A stretch of DNA of 64,000 bases, from positions 124,001 to 188,000 of the forward strand of contig NZ_QGLP01000003.1 of the NCBI RefSeq assembly GCF_003202915.1, given 5' to 3'. The position numbers were made by a program, and so were the translations under genes. Position 1 is the first letter of the stretch, and each line of letters starts with the position of its first letter. The notes beneath the pieces were generated by a model. The model did no database searches and was not told the origin of the DNA. It saw nothing but the letters and a program-made list of their open reading frames with translations. This document shows, one piece after another, positions 31,973-42,626 of this stretch. Origin of the DNA: Gilliamella apicola. GTDB taxonomy: Bacteria; Pseudomonadota; Gammaproteobacteria; Enterobacterales; Orbaceae.

Positions 31973-33310
31973 ATGGCAAAGCAACCAGGATTAGATTTTC
32001 AAAGCACACGAGGCGGTAGCGGTGAGCTTAAAAGACGTTTATTGTTTGTACTTTTAGCGCTTATTGTTTTTCGTCTTGGTTCTTATGTTCCAGTTCCTGG
32101 TATTGATACTAAAGCGTTAGCGGAATTACTGGCAAAATCATCTAATGGTATTGTAGGTATGTTCAATATGTTCTCTGGTGGTGCTTTAAGCCGTGCTTCA
32201 ATTTTTGCTTTAGGGATAATGCCTTATATTTCTTCATCTATTATTGTGCAGTTATTAACGGCTATTAATCCTAAATTAGCAGAATTGAAGAAAGAAGGTG
32301 AATCAGGTCGTAAAAAAATCAGCCAGTATACTCGTTATGGCACATTAGCTTTAGCGATAGTACAAGCAGTTGGTATTGCGACGGGTTTACCTAATATTCC
32401 TGGTTATGCGGATGTTGTTATTAATCCAGGATTTTCTTTCTACTTTATTGCATCGATTAGCTTAGTTACTGGCACTATGTTTCTTATGTGGTTGGGTGAG
32501 CAGATCACAGAACGCGGTGTAGGTAATGGTATTTCTATCATTATCTTTGCTGGTATTGTGGCAAGTCTTCCTCATGCAGTATATGAAACAATTGAACAAG
32601 CTCGTTCTGGTTCATTGCATCCGATTTTATTATTAGTCGTCGCAGCATTAGTGGTTGGTGTGACTTACTTTGTCGTTTTTGTTGAACGTGGTCAACGACG
32701 TATTGTTGTTAATTACGCGCAAAGACAACAAGGTCGTCGTGTGTATGCTGCACAAAGCACACATTTACCATTAAAGATTAATATGGCGGGTGTTATTCCT
32801 GCTATATTTGCTTCAACAATCGTTATGTTACCATCGATGATGGCTTCTTGGTTCCAAGGAAATGGTGAAGGCTGGAGATATATTTTTCTTCTTATCGGAC
32901 AATATTTCTCTCATGATCAACCGTTATACATAATCTTTTTTGCTGCCGCGATTATTTTCTTCTGTTTCTTCTATACGGCATTGGTTTTCAATCCTAGAGA
33001 AACAGCAGATCAATTAAAAAAATCTGGCGCATTTATTCCAGGTATCCGTCCAGGTGAACAAACATCGAAGTATATAGACAAAGTAATGACACGTTTAACG
33101 CTAATTGGCGCTATTTACATTACTCTTGTATGTTTGGTACCAATGTTTATGACAAGTGCAATGAAAGTTCCGGTCCAATTTGGTGGAACATCATTATTAA
33201 TTGTAGTTGTTGTAATCATGGATTTTATGGCACAAGTACAGACTTTAATGATGCCAAATCGTTATGAGTCAGTGTTAAAGAAAGCGAATCTTAAAGGCTA
33301 CGGCCGATAA
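31973..33310 (+). CDS. secY: SecY, protein translocase channel subunit
   Basis: 445 residues with ten predicted membrane segments. It carries the plug and lateral gate region ([17 protein letters not shown]) and the cytoplasmic loop [22 protein letters not shown]. With SecE and SecG it forms the channel used by SecA and ribosomes. Same position as in E. coli, between rplO and rpmJ. Confidence 0.98.
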   Translation: MAKQPGLDFQSTRGGSGELKRRLLFVLLALIVFRLGSYVPVPGIDTKALAELLAKSSNGIVGMFNMFSGGALSRASIFALGIMPYISSSIIVQLLTAINPKLAELKKEGESGRKKISQYTRYGTLALAIVQAVGIATGLPNIPGYADVVINPGFSFYFIASISLVTGTMFLMWLGEQITERGVGNGISIIIFAGIVASLPHAVYETIEQARSGSLHPILLLVVAALVVGVTYFVVFVERGQRRIVVNYAQRQQGRRVYAAQSTHLPLKINMAGVIPAIFASTIVMLPSMMASWFQGNGEGWRYIFLLIGQYFSHDQPLYIIFFAAAIIFFCFFYTALVFNPRETADQLKKSGAFIPGIRPGEQTSKYIDKVMTRLTLIGAIYITLVCLVPMFMTSAMKVPVQFGGTSLLIVVVVIMDFMAQVQTLMMPNRYESVLKKANLKGYGR

Positions 33311-33336
33311 GTTAGCCAGAAGTTACGGAGAAAAAC

Positions 33337-33450
33337 ATGAAAGTTCGTGCTTCAGTCAAGAAATTATGCAGAAATTGTAAAATCATCAAACGCAATGGCA
33401 TTGTTCGTGTTATTTGCATTGAAGGTAAACACAAGCAACGTCAAGGTTAA
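33337..33450 (+). CDS. rpmJ: 50S ribosomal protein L36
   Basis: 37 residues, starting [20 protein letters not shown]. The zinc ribbon ligands are Cys11, Cys14, Cys27 and His32, so it is the zinc-containing (C+) form. Last gene of the spc operon. Confidence 0.96.
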   Translation: MKVRASVKKLCRNCKIIKRNGIVRVICIEGKHKQRQG

Positions 33451-33476
33451 TATTATTTAACTGCGAAATTGAACTT

Positions 33477-33504
33477 TTGCATATTTTACTTGCCAAAGTA
33501 TAGT
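33477..33504 (+). promoter_or_regulatory. Possible alpha operon promoter
   Basis: TTGCAT (33477-33482), a 16-bp spacer and TATAGT (33499-33504). Transcription would start at about 33511, inside the hairpin at 33508-33526. Confidence 0.45.
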
Positions 33505-33507
33505 AAA

Positions 33508-33538
33508 GCTGGCTAGAATAGCCAGCCTAAATTTTTTT
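33508..33538 (+). terminator. Hairpin with T-run between rpmJ and rpsM
   Basis: GCTGGCTA-GAA-TAGCCAGC stem, then CTAAATTTTTTT. It has the form of an intrinsic terminator for the spc operon and lies directly ahead of the S4-binding leader. Confidence 0.7.
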
Positions 33539-33620
33539 GTAGATCCACCGTTTGAGTATCCTGAAAACGGGCTTTTCAGTATGGTGGATTTGCTGAACAT
33601 TAACAATAAAGGAGTGCATA
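33539..33620 (+). promoter_or_regulatory. Alpha operon leader, S4-binding pseudoknot
   Basis: GAGTATCCTGAAAACGGGC and TTTTCAGTATGG are nearly identical to the E. coli alpha operon leader that folds into a pseudoknot covering the rpsM start. Flanking GATCCACC (33542-33549) can pair with GGTGGATT (33583-33590). S4 binding represses rpsM, rpsK, rpsD and rplQ translation. Confidence 0.88.
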
Positions 33621-33977
33621 GTGGCCCGTATAGCAGGCATTAACATTCCTGATCAACAACATACTGTGATTGCATTACAAGCAATTTACGGTATCGGTAA
33701 TACTCGTGCTAAGACAATTTGTGCTGAAGCTGGTATTCCTGAACATGTTAAGATCAGAGAACTATCTGAAGATCAGATTGAGAAGTTACGTGAACAAGTC
33801 GCTAAATTCACTGTTGAAGGTGATTTACGTCGTGAAGTAACTATGAGTATCAAGCGTTTATTAGACCTTGGTTGTTATCGTGGTGTGCGTCACCGTCGTG
33901 GACTTCCTGTCCGTGGTCAACGCACTAAGACTAACGCTCGTACCCGTAAGGGACCGCGTAAGCCAATCAAGAAATAA
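33621..33977 (+). CDS. rpsM: 30S ribosomal protein S13
   Basis: 118 residues, starting at GTG 33621 as in E. coli, behind AGGAGTGCATA of the leader pseudoknot. It contacts both tRNA and L5 across the subunit bridge. The signature [20 protein letters not shown] is present. Confidence 0.98.
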   Translation: MARIAGINIPDQQHTVIALQAIYGIGNTRAKTICAEAGIPEHVKIRELSEDQIEKLREQVAKFTVEGDLRREVTMSIKRLLDLGCYRGVRHRRGLPVRGQRTKTNARTRKGPRKPIKK

Positions 33978-33992
33978 TTGAGGTGATAATAA

Positions 33993-34382
<390 letters not shown>

Positions 34383-34410
34383 TTTTTTGTTAAACATTGA
34401 ATGTTTATAG

Positions 34411-35049
<639 letters not shown>

Positions 35050-35074
35050 AGTTTAGCACTTAAGAGAGGACATA

Positions 35075-36064
35075 ATGCAGGGTTCTGTAACAGAGTTTTT
35101 AAAACCTCACCTAGTTGACGTTGTTCAATACAGCCCAACTCATGCAAAAGTGACTTTAGAGCCACTTGAGCGTGGTTTTGGACATACTTTAGGTAATGCA
35201 CTACGCCGCATTTTATTATCATCTATGCCGGGACATGCAGTAACCGAAGTTGAAATTGACGGTGTTCTGCATGAGTACAGTACTAAAGAAGGCGTTCAAG
35301 AAGATGTGCTCGATATTCTGCTTAATTTGAAAAAATTAGCAGTACGTGTACATACTAAAGATGATGTTATGCTGACATTAACTAAATCAGGCGTAGGTGC
35401 AGTAACCGCATCAGATATCACTCACGATGGTGATGTTGAAATTGTTAATCCTGATTTAGTGATCTGTCATCTTACTGATGCCAATGCTTCAATTAGTATG
35501 CGTATTCGTGTACAACGAGGACGTGGTTATGTCCCTGCTTCTGCTCGCGTTAAGTCAGAAGATGAAGAACGACCAATTGGTCGTCTATTAGTTGATGCAT
35601 GTTATAGCCCAGTTGAGCGTATCGCCTATTCGGTCGATGCTGCTCGTGTGGAACAACGCACTGACTTAGATAAACTGGTTATTGATATGGAAACCAATGG
35701 TACTATCGATCCAGAAGAGTCTATTCGTCGCGCATCAACTATTTTGGCTGAACAACTTGAAGCTTTTGTTGATTTACGAGATGTACGTCAACCAGAAGTC
35801 AAAGAAGATAAACCGGAATTTGATCCAATTCTTTTACGTCCAGTAGATGATTTGGAATTAACTGTTCGGTCTGCTAATTGCTTAAAAGCAGAAGCAGTTC
35901 ATTATATTGGTGATTTAGTGCAACGTACTGAAGTCGAGTTACTTAAAACCCCTAATCTTGGTAAAAAATCACTTACTGAAATTAAGGATGTGCTCGCCTC
36001 ACGTGGTTTATCTTTAGGCATGCGTCTTGAGAACTGGCCACCAGCAAGTATTGTTGAAGACTAA
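35075..36064 (+). CDS. rpoA: RNA polymerase alpha subunit
   Basis: 329 residues, identical length to E. coli alpha. The N-terminal dimerisation/assembly domain has [19 protein letters not shown]. The C-terminal domain binds UP elements and activators ([22 protein letters not shown]). Confidence 0.98.
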   Translation: MQGSVTEFLKPHLVDVVQYSPTHAKVTLEPLERGFGHTLGNALRRILLSSMPGHAVTEVEIDGVLHEYSTKEGVQEDVLDILLNLKKLAVRVHTKDDVMLTLTKSGVGAVTASDITHDGDVEIVNPDLVICHLTDANASISMRIRVQRGRGYVPASARVKSEDEERPIGRLLVDACYSPVERIAYSVDAARVEQRTDLDKLVIDMETNGTIDPEESIRRASTILAEQLEAFVDLRDVRQPEVKEDKPEFDPILLRPVDDLELTVRSANCLKAEAVHYIGDLVQRTEVELLKTPNLGKKSLTEIKDVLASRGLSLGMRLENWPPASIVED

Positions 36065-36093
36065 AATAAAATTTATATAAGAAGGATAAAGTT

Positions 36094-36480
36094 ATGCGCC
36101 ATCGTAAAAGTGGTCGTCAACTGAACCGAAATAGCAGCCATCGTCAAGCAATGTTTCGTAATATGACAAGTTCATTAGTTGAACATGAAATCATCAAAAC
36201 AACATTGCCTAAAGCTAAAGAGTTGCGTCGTGTTGTTGAGCCGTTAATTACGTTAGCTAAAAGCGATAGTGTAGCTAATCGCCGTCTGGCTTTCGCTCGT
36301 ATCCGTGATAAAGATACAGTAAAAAAATTATTTTCTGATTTAGGTCCACGTTTTGCTACCCGTCCAGGTGGTTATGTTCGCATCCTAAAATGTGGTTTCC
36401 GTGATGGAGATAATGCTCCAATGGCTTATATCGAATTAGTTGATCGCCCTGCAGTTGAAGCAGAAGCAGCAACTGAATAA
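36094..36480 (+). CDS. rplQ: 50S ribosomal protein L17
   Basis: 128 residues ([23 protein letters not shown] truncated here by rule to its start [20 protein letters not shown]). Last gene of the alpha operon, followed by a strong terminator. Confidence 0.98.
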   Translation: MRHRKSGRQLNRNSSHRQAMFRNMTSSLVEHEIIKTTLPKAKELRRVVEPLITLAKSDSVANRRLAFARIRDKDTVKKLFSDLGPRFATRPGGYVRILKCGFRDGDNAPMAYIELVDRPAVEAEAATE

Positions 36481-36500
36481 ATAATAAAGCGTAATATTAA

Positions 36501-36526
36501 AACCGGCTAATAAGCCGGTTTTTTTA
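36501..36526 (+). terminator. Alpha operon terminator
   Basis: AACCGGCT-AATA-AGCCGGTT stem followed by seven T, 20 bp after rplQ. Confidence 0.9.
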
Positions 36527-38146
36527 TTGTTGAAATTTTTACCGATAATTTTTATATAACTATTCAATTTAAAAGCAATTTCAAGGCATGTTTAAATCAT
36601 ATTCTACATATTTACTCCTAGGTATCATAGGTATAACTTTAACATGTTAAGTTGTAAACAAAATTGTGAATAGAATTTAATGAATTGATTCGATAAATTC
36701 AGCTGATGCAAAAATGACAGGTTACTTAGGTCACCAACGTGATTATGCTACTATTGGAGTATAAATAAACGAGGTTGATATATTATAAATAGGTAACAAA
36801 AGTACAACTTTGTGATTTAAAATTATTTAATACGATCGCCTCTTGTATCATAGTTCGACTATGAAAAAAATTGATGATGTTTAGTATCTATTTTTTATCT
36901 CTAATTTTAAGTTAATATAACTTAAATAAGCTATAAAACTAAAATGTTTATATAAAATGGATAATATTCCGAATTGGCGAGTAATCTGAGAGGTAAATAT
37001 ACATGTTCTACGAGTAAAAATAGTATCGACAGGTATATGCACAATAAAAATAATTCATATGTTTAAGTTGATTAATAATTATTTGGATGTATAAGAACTA
37101 AATTTTTGTTGGATATAGCCTCGGATTATTTCAAGTAAAACGATGATGATACTAGACAATGCTTTTTTACTGGAACTTAATAAAATTATAGTAGCTATCG
37201 ATGCCGATTATTACTACCAGTAAAGGGTCATTCACACAAAATTCAATTTTAAATACCCAGATCTGTTCTGTGATACCTATGTTATATGTGCCAATCTTGA
37301 TCGAGCTAAAGAAAAAAGAATAGTAGCTTCTTCTTACAAAGTGGTATCCGATCATAGTAGTACCTGCTTTATTGCGAAAGATATTTGGATTCAAAAGTTA
37401 ACGAAGTCTGTCTATTATGATGAATATAATGATTTGGATGAATATATAGAAAACGCTTTTTAGCCGAATTTACGTTCGACCAATAACATTTTGCTTGCAA
37501 ATGATTAAACTGATAAAGAGTAAAAAACGGATAGTGCTCGAGGATACAAACCCGAAAAACAAAACTATAACCAAACGCAAGCAACAAAGAAGTAAAACTA
37601 TGAGTTCAATGGTTGCATTGTTTCTTAATGGTTATAACTGTGATGTTCAACGGCCTTGAACTGGGGGTATTTCTCAGTGTAAGTTCTTCATTATGATAGA
37701 TGGACAAAAGATTACCAGTTTTGAAGATGATCTACATAAATATTATGATAAGGTATGGTTCAATAGATCCAAAGATGGTAATGCATTCAGTGTATGTTTC
37801 GCCAACTTTTTACGACATGAGGATCAGAAGATTTGTCCTTCTTTTTCATCAATGATAAATCAATTGAAAAATCCAACTATAATAACTTCCAGCAGACAAC
37901 ATTGGCAGGCTTAGTAACCGACAAGTTTGTGATATTTATATATTGTCAGTTGTTGTACCAAATCTCGATAAATCAGGTAAATATATCAAAAATGACAACA
38001 TATAAAAATATTCAAATCTCTTGTAGAGCCATATAGCTAATTAAAATAAATTATGTAAAATAACACATTAATAATCAGTCCGTGCTCTACAGGTATAAAG
38101 ATGTGTTTTTTTCTTTGTTAGTTATAACTTGTTAATGGAGATTCAC
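36527..38146. other. Gene-poor region with broken coding fragments
   Basis: I find no intact gene in these 1.6 kb. Some + strand stretches read like protein but lack starts or are broken by stops. Examples are DSINSADAKMTGYLGHQRDY near 36694-36753, a fragment at about 37265-37463 containing FCDTYVICANLDRAKEKR and ending YIENAF-stop, and a 73-codon frame at 37693-37914 (MIDGQKITSFEDDLHKYYDK). They may be remains of one or more decayed accessory genes; I do not recognise the family. Confidence 0.5.
37693..37914 (+). pseudogene. Possible fragment of a decayed accessory protein
   Basis: 73 codons with protein-like composition (ITSFEDDLHKYYDKVWFNRS), no ribosome binding site, and ending abruptly. 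In-frame sequence just upstream reads SSMVALFLNGYNCDV before a stop, suggesting that a longer gene has been interrupted. Family not recognised. Confidence 0.35.
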
Positions 38147-38185
38147 ATGATTTTAACTATAGTAATATGTTATTTTGCCTCGTAA
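38147..38185 (+). CDS. Very short hydrophobic open frame (12 aa) upstream of the membrane protein gene
   Basis: ATG at 38147, with GGAG eight bases upstream, encodes MILTIVICYFAS and stops 13 bp before the ATG at 38199. It could be a leader peptide, a remnant, or chance. Nothing else supports it. Confidence 0.25.
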   Translation: MILTIVICYFAS

Positions 38186-38198
38186 GTAAGGTGATTAC

Positions 38199-38828
38199 AT
38201 GAGTGAAATTAAAAATTTAAAAGAATTAAATAAAATTCCTACCTATGCTGTGATAGGCGGAGTTTGTGTTGTTATTTTTCTAATTCAATTAGGCGTTGAG
38301 GGGTATGTAAACATCAAAAATATTTATAAAGGAATTGGTATTTCTGGTGGTTTATCTGTTATCTCGATTTTATTAGTTAATATTGTACCGCAAAATTTAA
38401 AACATACTTTTGTTTTTTGGAGAGTTAAACAAGTATTACCAGGAAATAGAGTTATAGAGCTTTGCCGTAAAGATGAACGTCTAAATATGAATGATTTGGA
38501 AAAGAAATGGAATAAACTTTTTCGGCAGATAATACCTAAGCACGAAAGAAATTCTTTTTGGTATAATAACATTTATAAGAAAACGGAGACCACGATTCAA
38601 GTAATGGATGCGCATCAGCATTTTCTATTATTCAGAGATTTGTGTAGTGCGACTTTAGTGATGTTTTTATGTGCTTGTATTTTGAAGATAATCACAATTA
38701 ATGGGTTATATATAAAATGGGGTGTTCTGATATTTCTTTGTATAATTTCCTTGTTATTATCTGTGATTGCAAGATATTATGGGAATAGAATGGTGACTAG
38801 TGCTGTGGCCGCATGTATTAATAAGTAA
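38199..38828 (+). CDS. Unrecognised protein with four predicted membrane helices
   Basis: 209 residues. Two hydrophobic helices at about 15-35 and 45-63, a soluble charged middle (about 68-145, with ELCRKDERLNMNDLEKKWNKLF and QVMDAHQHFLLFRD), then two more helices at about 150-168 and 172-192. A good ribosome binding site (AAGGTGA) and a full-length frame suggest a real inner-membrane protein. It is isolated between decayed sequence and slyX. I do not recognise the family; the 2+2 helix arrangement with a soluble middle occurs in many unrelated membrane proteins. Confidence 0.65.
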   Translation: MSEIKNLKELNKIPTYAVIGGVCVVIFLIQLGVEGYVNIKNIYKGIGISGGLSVISILLVNIVPQNLKHTFVFWRVKQVLPGNRVIELCRKDERLNMNDLEKKWNKLFRQIIPKHERNSFWYNNIYKKTETTIQVMDAHQHFLLFRDLCSATLVMFLCACILKIITINGLYIKWGVLIFLCIISLLLSVIARYYGNRMVTSAVAACINK

Positions 38829-38847
38829 ATTAGTTTGATAAAAAAAT

Positions 38848-38877
38848 AACTAAGAGTATACACCTATACTCTTAGTT
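38848..38877 (-). terminator. Strong hairpin oriented mainly for minus-strand transcripts
   Basis: Perfect 13-bp stem AACTAAGAGTATA / TATACTCTTAGTT with loop CACC. The A-run at 38841-38846 gives a U-run on the minus strand, while the + side has none. It may end transcripts coming from the slyX/radC side, or serve both directions. Confidence 0.6.
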
Positions 38878-39305
38878 GAAATAAGATTACCATAATCTTT
38901 TAAATGTATAATTTTCTTATCTGTTAATAGTACCCTTTCCGACTATTCACTCAACCAGTTTTTTGTATATCAAAAAATAATTTATCTGCTATACCTTAGC
39001 TTATACATATATAAATTTTTAATTTGTCGCAATGAAATCTATTCATTATTTTTTTCAATAGTCAAAAGAATAATACCGTCCTCTTTTCTGGATAATCAAA
39101 TTGTGAAATTCATTTATGATACGATCTATTACCGAGCTCTAAAGATTAATTCTCTCTGTCCAAATGATATGATTTAGAGCATTCAGAACTAAGTTTTGGA
39201 GCAAGAGCTCAAACCTTTGTCATTAATACCACCGAATCCTAAAAAATGCGTAAAGAATTTTTACTTTTCATTAAATCTAAATCATCGCCCTAAAGAATTT
39301 GCGAT
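38878..39305. other. Intergenic stretch without recognisable gene
   Basis: About 430 bp of AT-rich sequence. Short protein-like pieces on the + strand (for example ELSFGARAQTFVIN near 39185-39225) are broken by stops. Nothing intact is seen. Confidence 0.5.
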
Positions 39306-39509
39306 TTAATAATGCGGCGGTGGTGTTTCTTCTGAAAGATTGGCTATGTTTGAAGCTTGGGTTGCCTGTAATTTTTGAGACAATAACATTAATTGTTCTT
39401 TAAGTTTGCTGATATCGGCTTGTAGATTAACCACCATTTTATTTAATTCTTCAATGGTCATCTCTTGAAATGCAACTTTTGTTTCTAATAATTCCAGTTG
39501 TTGGTTCAT
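39306..39509 (-). CDS. slyX: SlyX family protein
   Basis: 67 residues forming one coiled coil ([33 protein letters not shown]) and ending in ETPPPHY, the typical SlyX tail. Function unknown. It lies near slyD as in E. coli, though here radC lies between them. Confidence 0.93.
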   Translation of the reverse strand: MNQQLELLETKVAFQEMTIEELNKMVVNLQADISKLKEQLMLLSQKLQATQASNIANLSEETPPPHY

Positions 39510-39557
39510 AGTCAGTTTCTTAATGGCTTGTAAGTTTTATATTGTAAGTAAAAGTCA

Positions 39558-40229
39558 TTATAAAATCCATCCTCGTTCGGCAAAAGATACATACTCTCCT
39601 TTACCAATGACGAGATGATCGACAATGCGGACATCGATGAGCTCACAGACTTGCTCAATTTTTTTAGTTAATATCCGATCAGCTTGACTTGGTTCAGCTA
39701 AGCCCGAAGGATGATTATGAGCTAAAATTAACGCTGCTGCATTGTATTGTAATGCTCGTCTTGCTACTTCTCTTGGATGAACTTCAACACAGTTATACGT
39801 TCCGACAAACATCTCTTCAGAATTAATGACGTGATTTTGATTATCTAAAAATATCACCATAAAAATTTCACGATCTTTATCCATTAAACGATTAGCGAGA
39901 TAGTGATGAGTTAAACTTGGTGATGTAAGATAATTTTCATTGGTCATTTTAACTTTTAAATATCGGTGAGAAAGTTCAACCACCGCCTTTAATTGAGTGT
40001 ACTTTGCCGTTCCAAGCCCTGGTTTTTTGCAAAACTCATCATGGTTTGCATTTATTAAGTGGTAAAAGGAACCGAATTCATTTAATAGTTTTTGAGATAA
40101 TTTTAATACTGGTAAATTACGTGTACCTGTACGCAAAAAAAGCGCAAGTAATTCAGCGTCAGAGAGCGTTTCAACCCCGAATTGTAATAATTTTTCTCGG
40201 GGCATTAAGGGCATACTTTGTATTGACAT
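39558..40229 (-). CDS. radC: RadC family JAB-domain protein
   Basis: 223 residues: an N-terminal helix-hairpin-helix region (GAETLSDAELLALFLRTGT type), then the JAB/MPN domain with metal motif HNHPSG and downstream Asp (SQAD). The family was once linked to DNA repair, but its true activity is unsettled. The ATG at 40229 has GGAATTCTC upstream only, a weak ribosome binding site. Confidence 0.93.
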   Translation of the reverse strand: MSIQSMPLMPREKLLQFGVETLSDAELLALFLRTGTRNLPVLKLSQKLLNEFGSFYHLINANHDEFCKKPGLGTAKYTQLKAVVELSHRYLKVKMTNENYLTSPSLTHHYLANRLMDKDREIFMVIFLDNQNHVINSEEMFVGTYNCVEVHPREVARRALQYNAAALILAHNHPSGLAEPSQADRILTKKIEQVCELIDVRIVDHLVIGKGEYVSFAERGWIL

Positions 40230-40350
40230 AAATAGGAATTCTCATTAAATAAAAATGAGATTATTGATTATATTTTATCCATTAATAACCAGAGAGATAA
40301 AAAATTGTGAAATGGTTCGCAAAGATAAAAGATTTTTTACTAAAAAATAA

Positions 40351-40372
40351 AAAAGCGCTAATCAGCGCTTTT
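40351..40372. terminator. Terminator after slyD
   Basis: AAAAGCGCT-AATC-AGCGCTTTT stem with an A-run on the left that becomes a U-run for the minus-strand slyD transcript. Confidence 0.8.
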
Positions 40373-40397
40373 CAAATTATGTGTTATGTAAAAGATA

Positions 40398-40973
40398 TTA
40401 ATGGCATCCGCAACTGCCGTGACCACCGCCACAACAACCACTTTCTTCCTCATCTTCATGATCGTGTCCATGACCGCCACAACCACAGCCACCATGATCG
40501 TGTCCATGGCTATGCGCACCATGAATATGGCCATGAGATATTTCATCAGGTGTCGCTTCACGAATTGCAAGCACTTCAACATTAAAGTTTAAATCCTGAC
40601 CTGCCAGCATGTGATTGCCATCAATAGTGACGGTATCGCCATCAATAGCTGTGATTTCAACTGGTAATGAACCTTGATCGGTGTCAGCAAAAAAACGCAT
40701 ACCCACTTCAAGTTCATCCACCCCAACAAAAACGTCACGAGGTACGTTTTGTACAAGGGCATCATTAAAGTCACCATAAGGATTAACTAACTCAACGTCA
40801 AATTTATCACCAACTTGATGACCTTCTAAAGCATTTTCTAGGTCTTGTAACAAGTTTCCTGCACCTTGTAAATACTCAAGTGGTGCAACTGCAGTGGCTT
40901 CATCAACTAATACACCATCTTTAGTACGAACTTTATACGCTAAACTTACCACTGTATTTTTTGCTATTTTCAT
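40398..40973 (-). CDS. slyD: FKBP-type peptidyl-prolyl isomerase SlyD
   Basis: 191 residues: FKBP domain split by an insert-in-flap chaperone domain, then a His/Cys/Gly-rich tail (SHGHDHGGCGCGGHGHDHED and further Cys/His) that binds nickel. It is a folding helper that also feeds nickel to hydrogenase maturation in E. coli. The length is near E. coli SlyD (196). Confidence 0.96.
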   Translation of the reverse strand: MKIAKNTVVSLAYKVRTKDGVLVDEATAVAPLEYLQGAGNLLQDLENALEGHQVGDKFDVELVNPYGDFNDALVQNVPRDVFVGVDELEVGMRFFADTDQGSLPVEITAIDGDTVTIDGNHMLAGQDLNFNVEVLAIREATPDEISHGHIHGAHSHGHDHGGCGCGGHGHDHEDEEESGCCGGGHGSCGCH

Positions 40974-41245
40974 GTTTTCTCCAACAAACTGTTACTGAGC
41001 AAATAATATTAAATTTTAACGGAAAAAAATCCATCTGTATGCTATTTTCTTTGTAATTTAGAAAGTTTTAATATTGTTTTATTATTTGCTGCAAATTTAG
41101 TTTAAAGATAGTCTTTGAATCATAAATAATGGTTGGATAGCTAATTGAAATCAATTAAGCTGATAAGGTGATATATTATACAAAACTTCGGTGTAACTTA
41201 AATAACACTTTTTACTATATACAAAATGTGAGGAAAGGAGCTTTT

Positions 41246-41536
41246 ATGTTGAAAATTAATGATTATTTTGATGGCAAAGTCAAGTCAATAGGTTTTGAAA
41301 ATGGCTCTACCGGTAAAGTTTCTATTGGTGTGATGCTGCCCGGTGAATATGTTTTTAACACCAATAATCCAGAGGAAATGACTGTCATTACCGGTTCTCT
41401 TAAAGTCTTATTGCCTACGGCAAGTGATTGGCAAATTTTCGAAGCAGGGCAAGTTTTTCATGTAGCCAAAGAGAGCCAATTTGATGTGCAAGTTGTCGAA
41501 CCGACGGCTTATTTATGTCGATATTTAGCAAAATAG
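41246..41536 (+). CDS. ppnP: Pyrimidine/purine nucleoside phosphorylase (DUF1255)
   Basis: 96 residues from ATG 41246, with AGGAAAGGAG upstream; the longer frame from 41168 is not needed. Cupin-like fold with the family block [19 protein letters not shown] and [11 protein letters not shown]. PpnP phosphorolyses several nucleosides to base plus ribose 1-phosphate. E. coli PpnP (YaiE) has 94 residues. Confidence 0.92.
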   Translation: MLKINDYFDGKVKSIGFENGSTGKVSIGVMLPGEYVFNTNNPEEMTVITGSLKVLLPTASDWQIFEAGQVFHVAKESQFDVQVVEPTAYLCRYLAK

Positions 41537-41594
41537 CAATGATATTTAAAATTACACAAAAAAATAATTGTTGAGATGCCGCATTGATGTAATA

Positions 41595-41622
41595 AAAAGG
41601 GCCAATTTTGCAATTAGCCCTT
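41595..41622. terminator. Terminator between ppnP and fabI
   Basis: AAAGGGC...GCCCTTT stem with inner AATT pairing, between convergent genes, and A/T runs on both sides. Confidence 0.75.
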
Positions 41623-41644
41623 TATTAAAAAATATTTTACTCAA

Positions 41645-42433
41645 TTATTTAAGTTCTAATTCATTCATTGCCGCGATGCTAAATCCACCATCAACATGAA
41701 TAACTTCACCAGTAATACCTGAAGATAAGTTTGAACATAAAAATGCTGCTGAATTACCAACGTCTTCAATTGTTACTGTACGGCGAATAGGGGTGACTGA
41801 TTCACAGTGTGATAACATCTTTTTGAAATCTTTGATGCCTGATGCTGCTAAGGTACGAATAGGACCAGCAGAAATTGCATTTACACGAATACCTTCAGGT
41901 CCCATAGCATTAGCCATATAACGTACATTTGCTTCTAAAGATGCTTTAGCAAGACCCATCACATTATAGTTAGGAATTGCACGCTCAGCACCTAGGTAAG
42001 AAAGGGTAACTAATGCTGAATCAGGATTAAGCATTGAACGACAAGCTTTAGCCATCGCAACAAAGCTATAAGAGCTGATATCGTGGGCAATTGCAAAACC
42101 TTCACGTGTTACGGCATTAACATAGTCACCATCTAATTGATCTCCTGGCGCAAAAGCAATAGCGTGTACAAAACCATCAAATTTATCCCAAGTTTTGGCT
42201 AACTCAGTAAATAACGATGTGATACTGTCATCATGTGCCACATCGCAAGGTAAAACGATTTTAGAATTAAAATCAGCAGCAAACTCTTCAACGCGGCCTT
42301 TTAATTTTTCGCTTTGATAAGTAAAAGCTAATTCAGCGCCTTCACGGTGCATCGCTTTTGCAATACCGTAAGCAATAGAACGATTACTTGCCACGCCGGT
42401 AACCAGTATGCGTTTACCAGTTAAAAATCCCAT
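41645..42433 (-). CDS. fabI: Enoyl-[acyl-carrier-protein] reductase (NADH)
   Basis: 262 residues, same length as E. coli FabI. The N-terminus [20 protein letters not shown] binds NADH; the Tyr-X6-Lys pair is in YNVMGLAK; the FabI-type [12 protein letters not shown] follows. It catalyses the last reduction of each fatty acid elongation cycle and is the target of triclosan in relatives. Confidence 0.97.
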   Translation of the reverse strand: MGFLTGKRILVTGVASNRSIAYGIAKAMHREGAELAFTYQSEKLKGRVEEFAADFNSKIVLPCDVAHDDSITSLFTELAKTWDKFDGFVHAIAFAPGDQLDGDYVNAVTREGFAIAHDISSYSFVAMAKACRSMLNPDSALVTLSYLGAERAIPNYNVMGLAKASLEANVRYMANAMGPEGIRVNAISAGPIRTLAASGIKDFKKMLSHCESVTPIRRTVTIEDVGNSAAFLCSNLSSGITGEVIHVDGGFSIAAMNELELK

Positions 42434-42626
42434 AAATTATTCCTCTAATATTTTTACTATATAGTCTAGAATGTTGATGATTATATGTTGATATAGTTAA
42501 CTTCGCTACTATAAATTTATTTTTAACTACTTAATTGTCATTTTATTTCTAAAAAAGAAGTTGTTTATTAGGTTAATAGTTGACTATAATACTCAACTAT
42601 TAAGCGATTTGGTTTGGTACTTTGTG

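Noticed and set aside
37167-37587. Two minus-strand frames (75 and 72 codons) in the gene-poor region
   Set aside because: Low-complexity Tyr/Phe-rich translations of AT-rich DNA without ribosome binding sites; the + strand pieces look more protein-like.
37833-38036. 67-codon frame overlapping 37693-37914
   Set aside because: Out-of-frame overlap in AT-rich sequence, no ribosome binding site, no protein-like motif.
40307-40585. 92-codon His-rich open frame on the + strand
   Set aside because: It is the antisense of the His/Cys-rich tail of slyD; its unusual composition comes from that gene.
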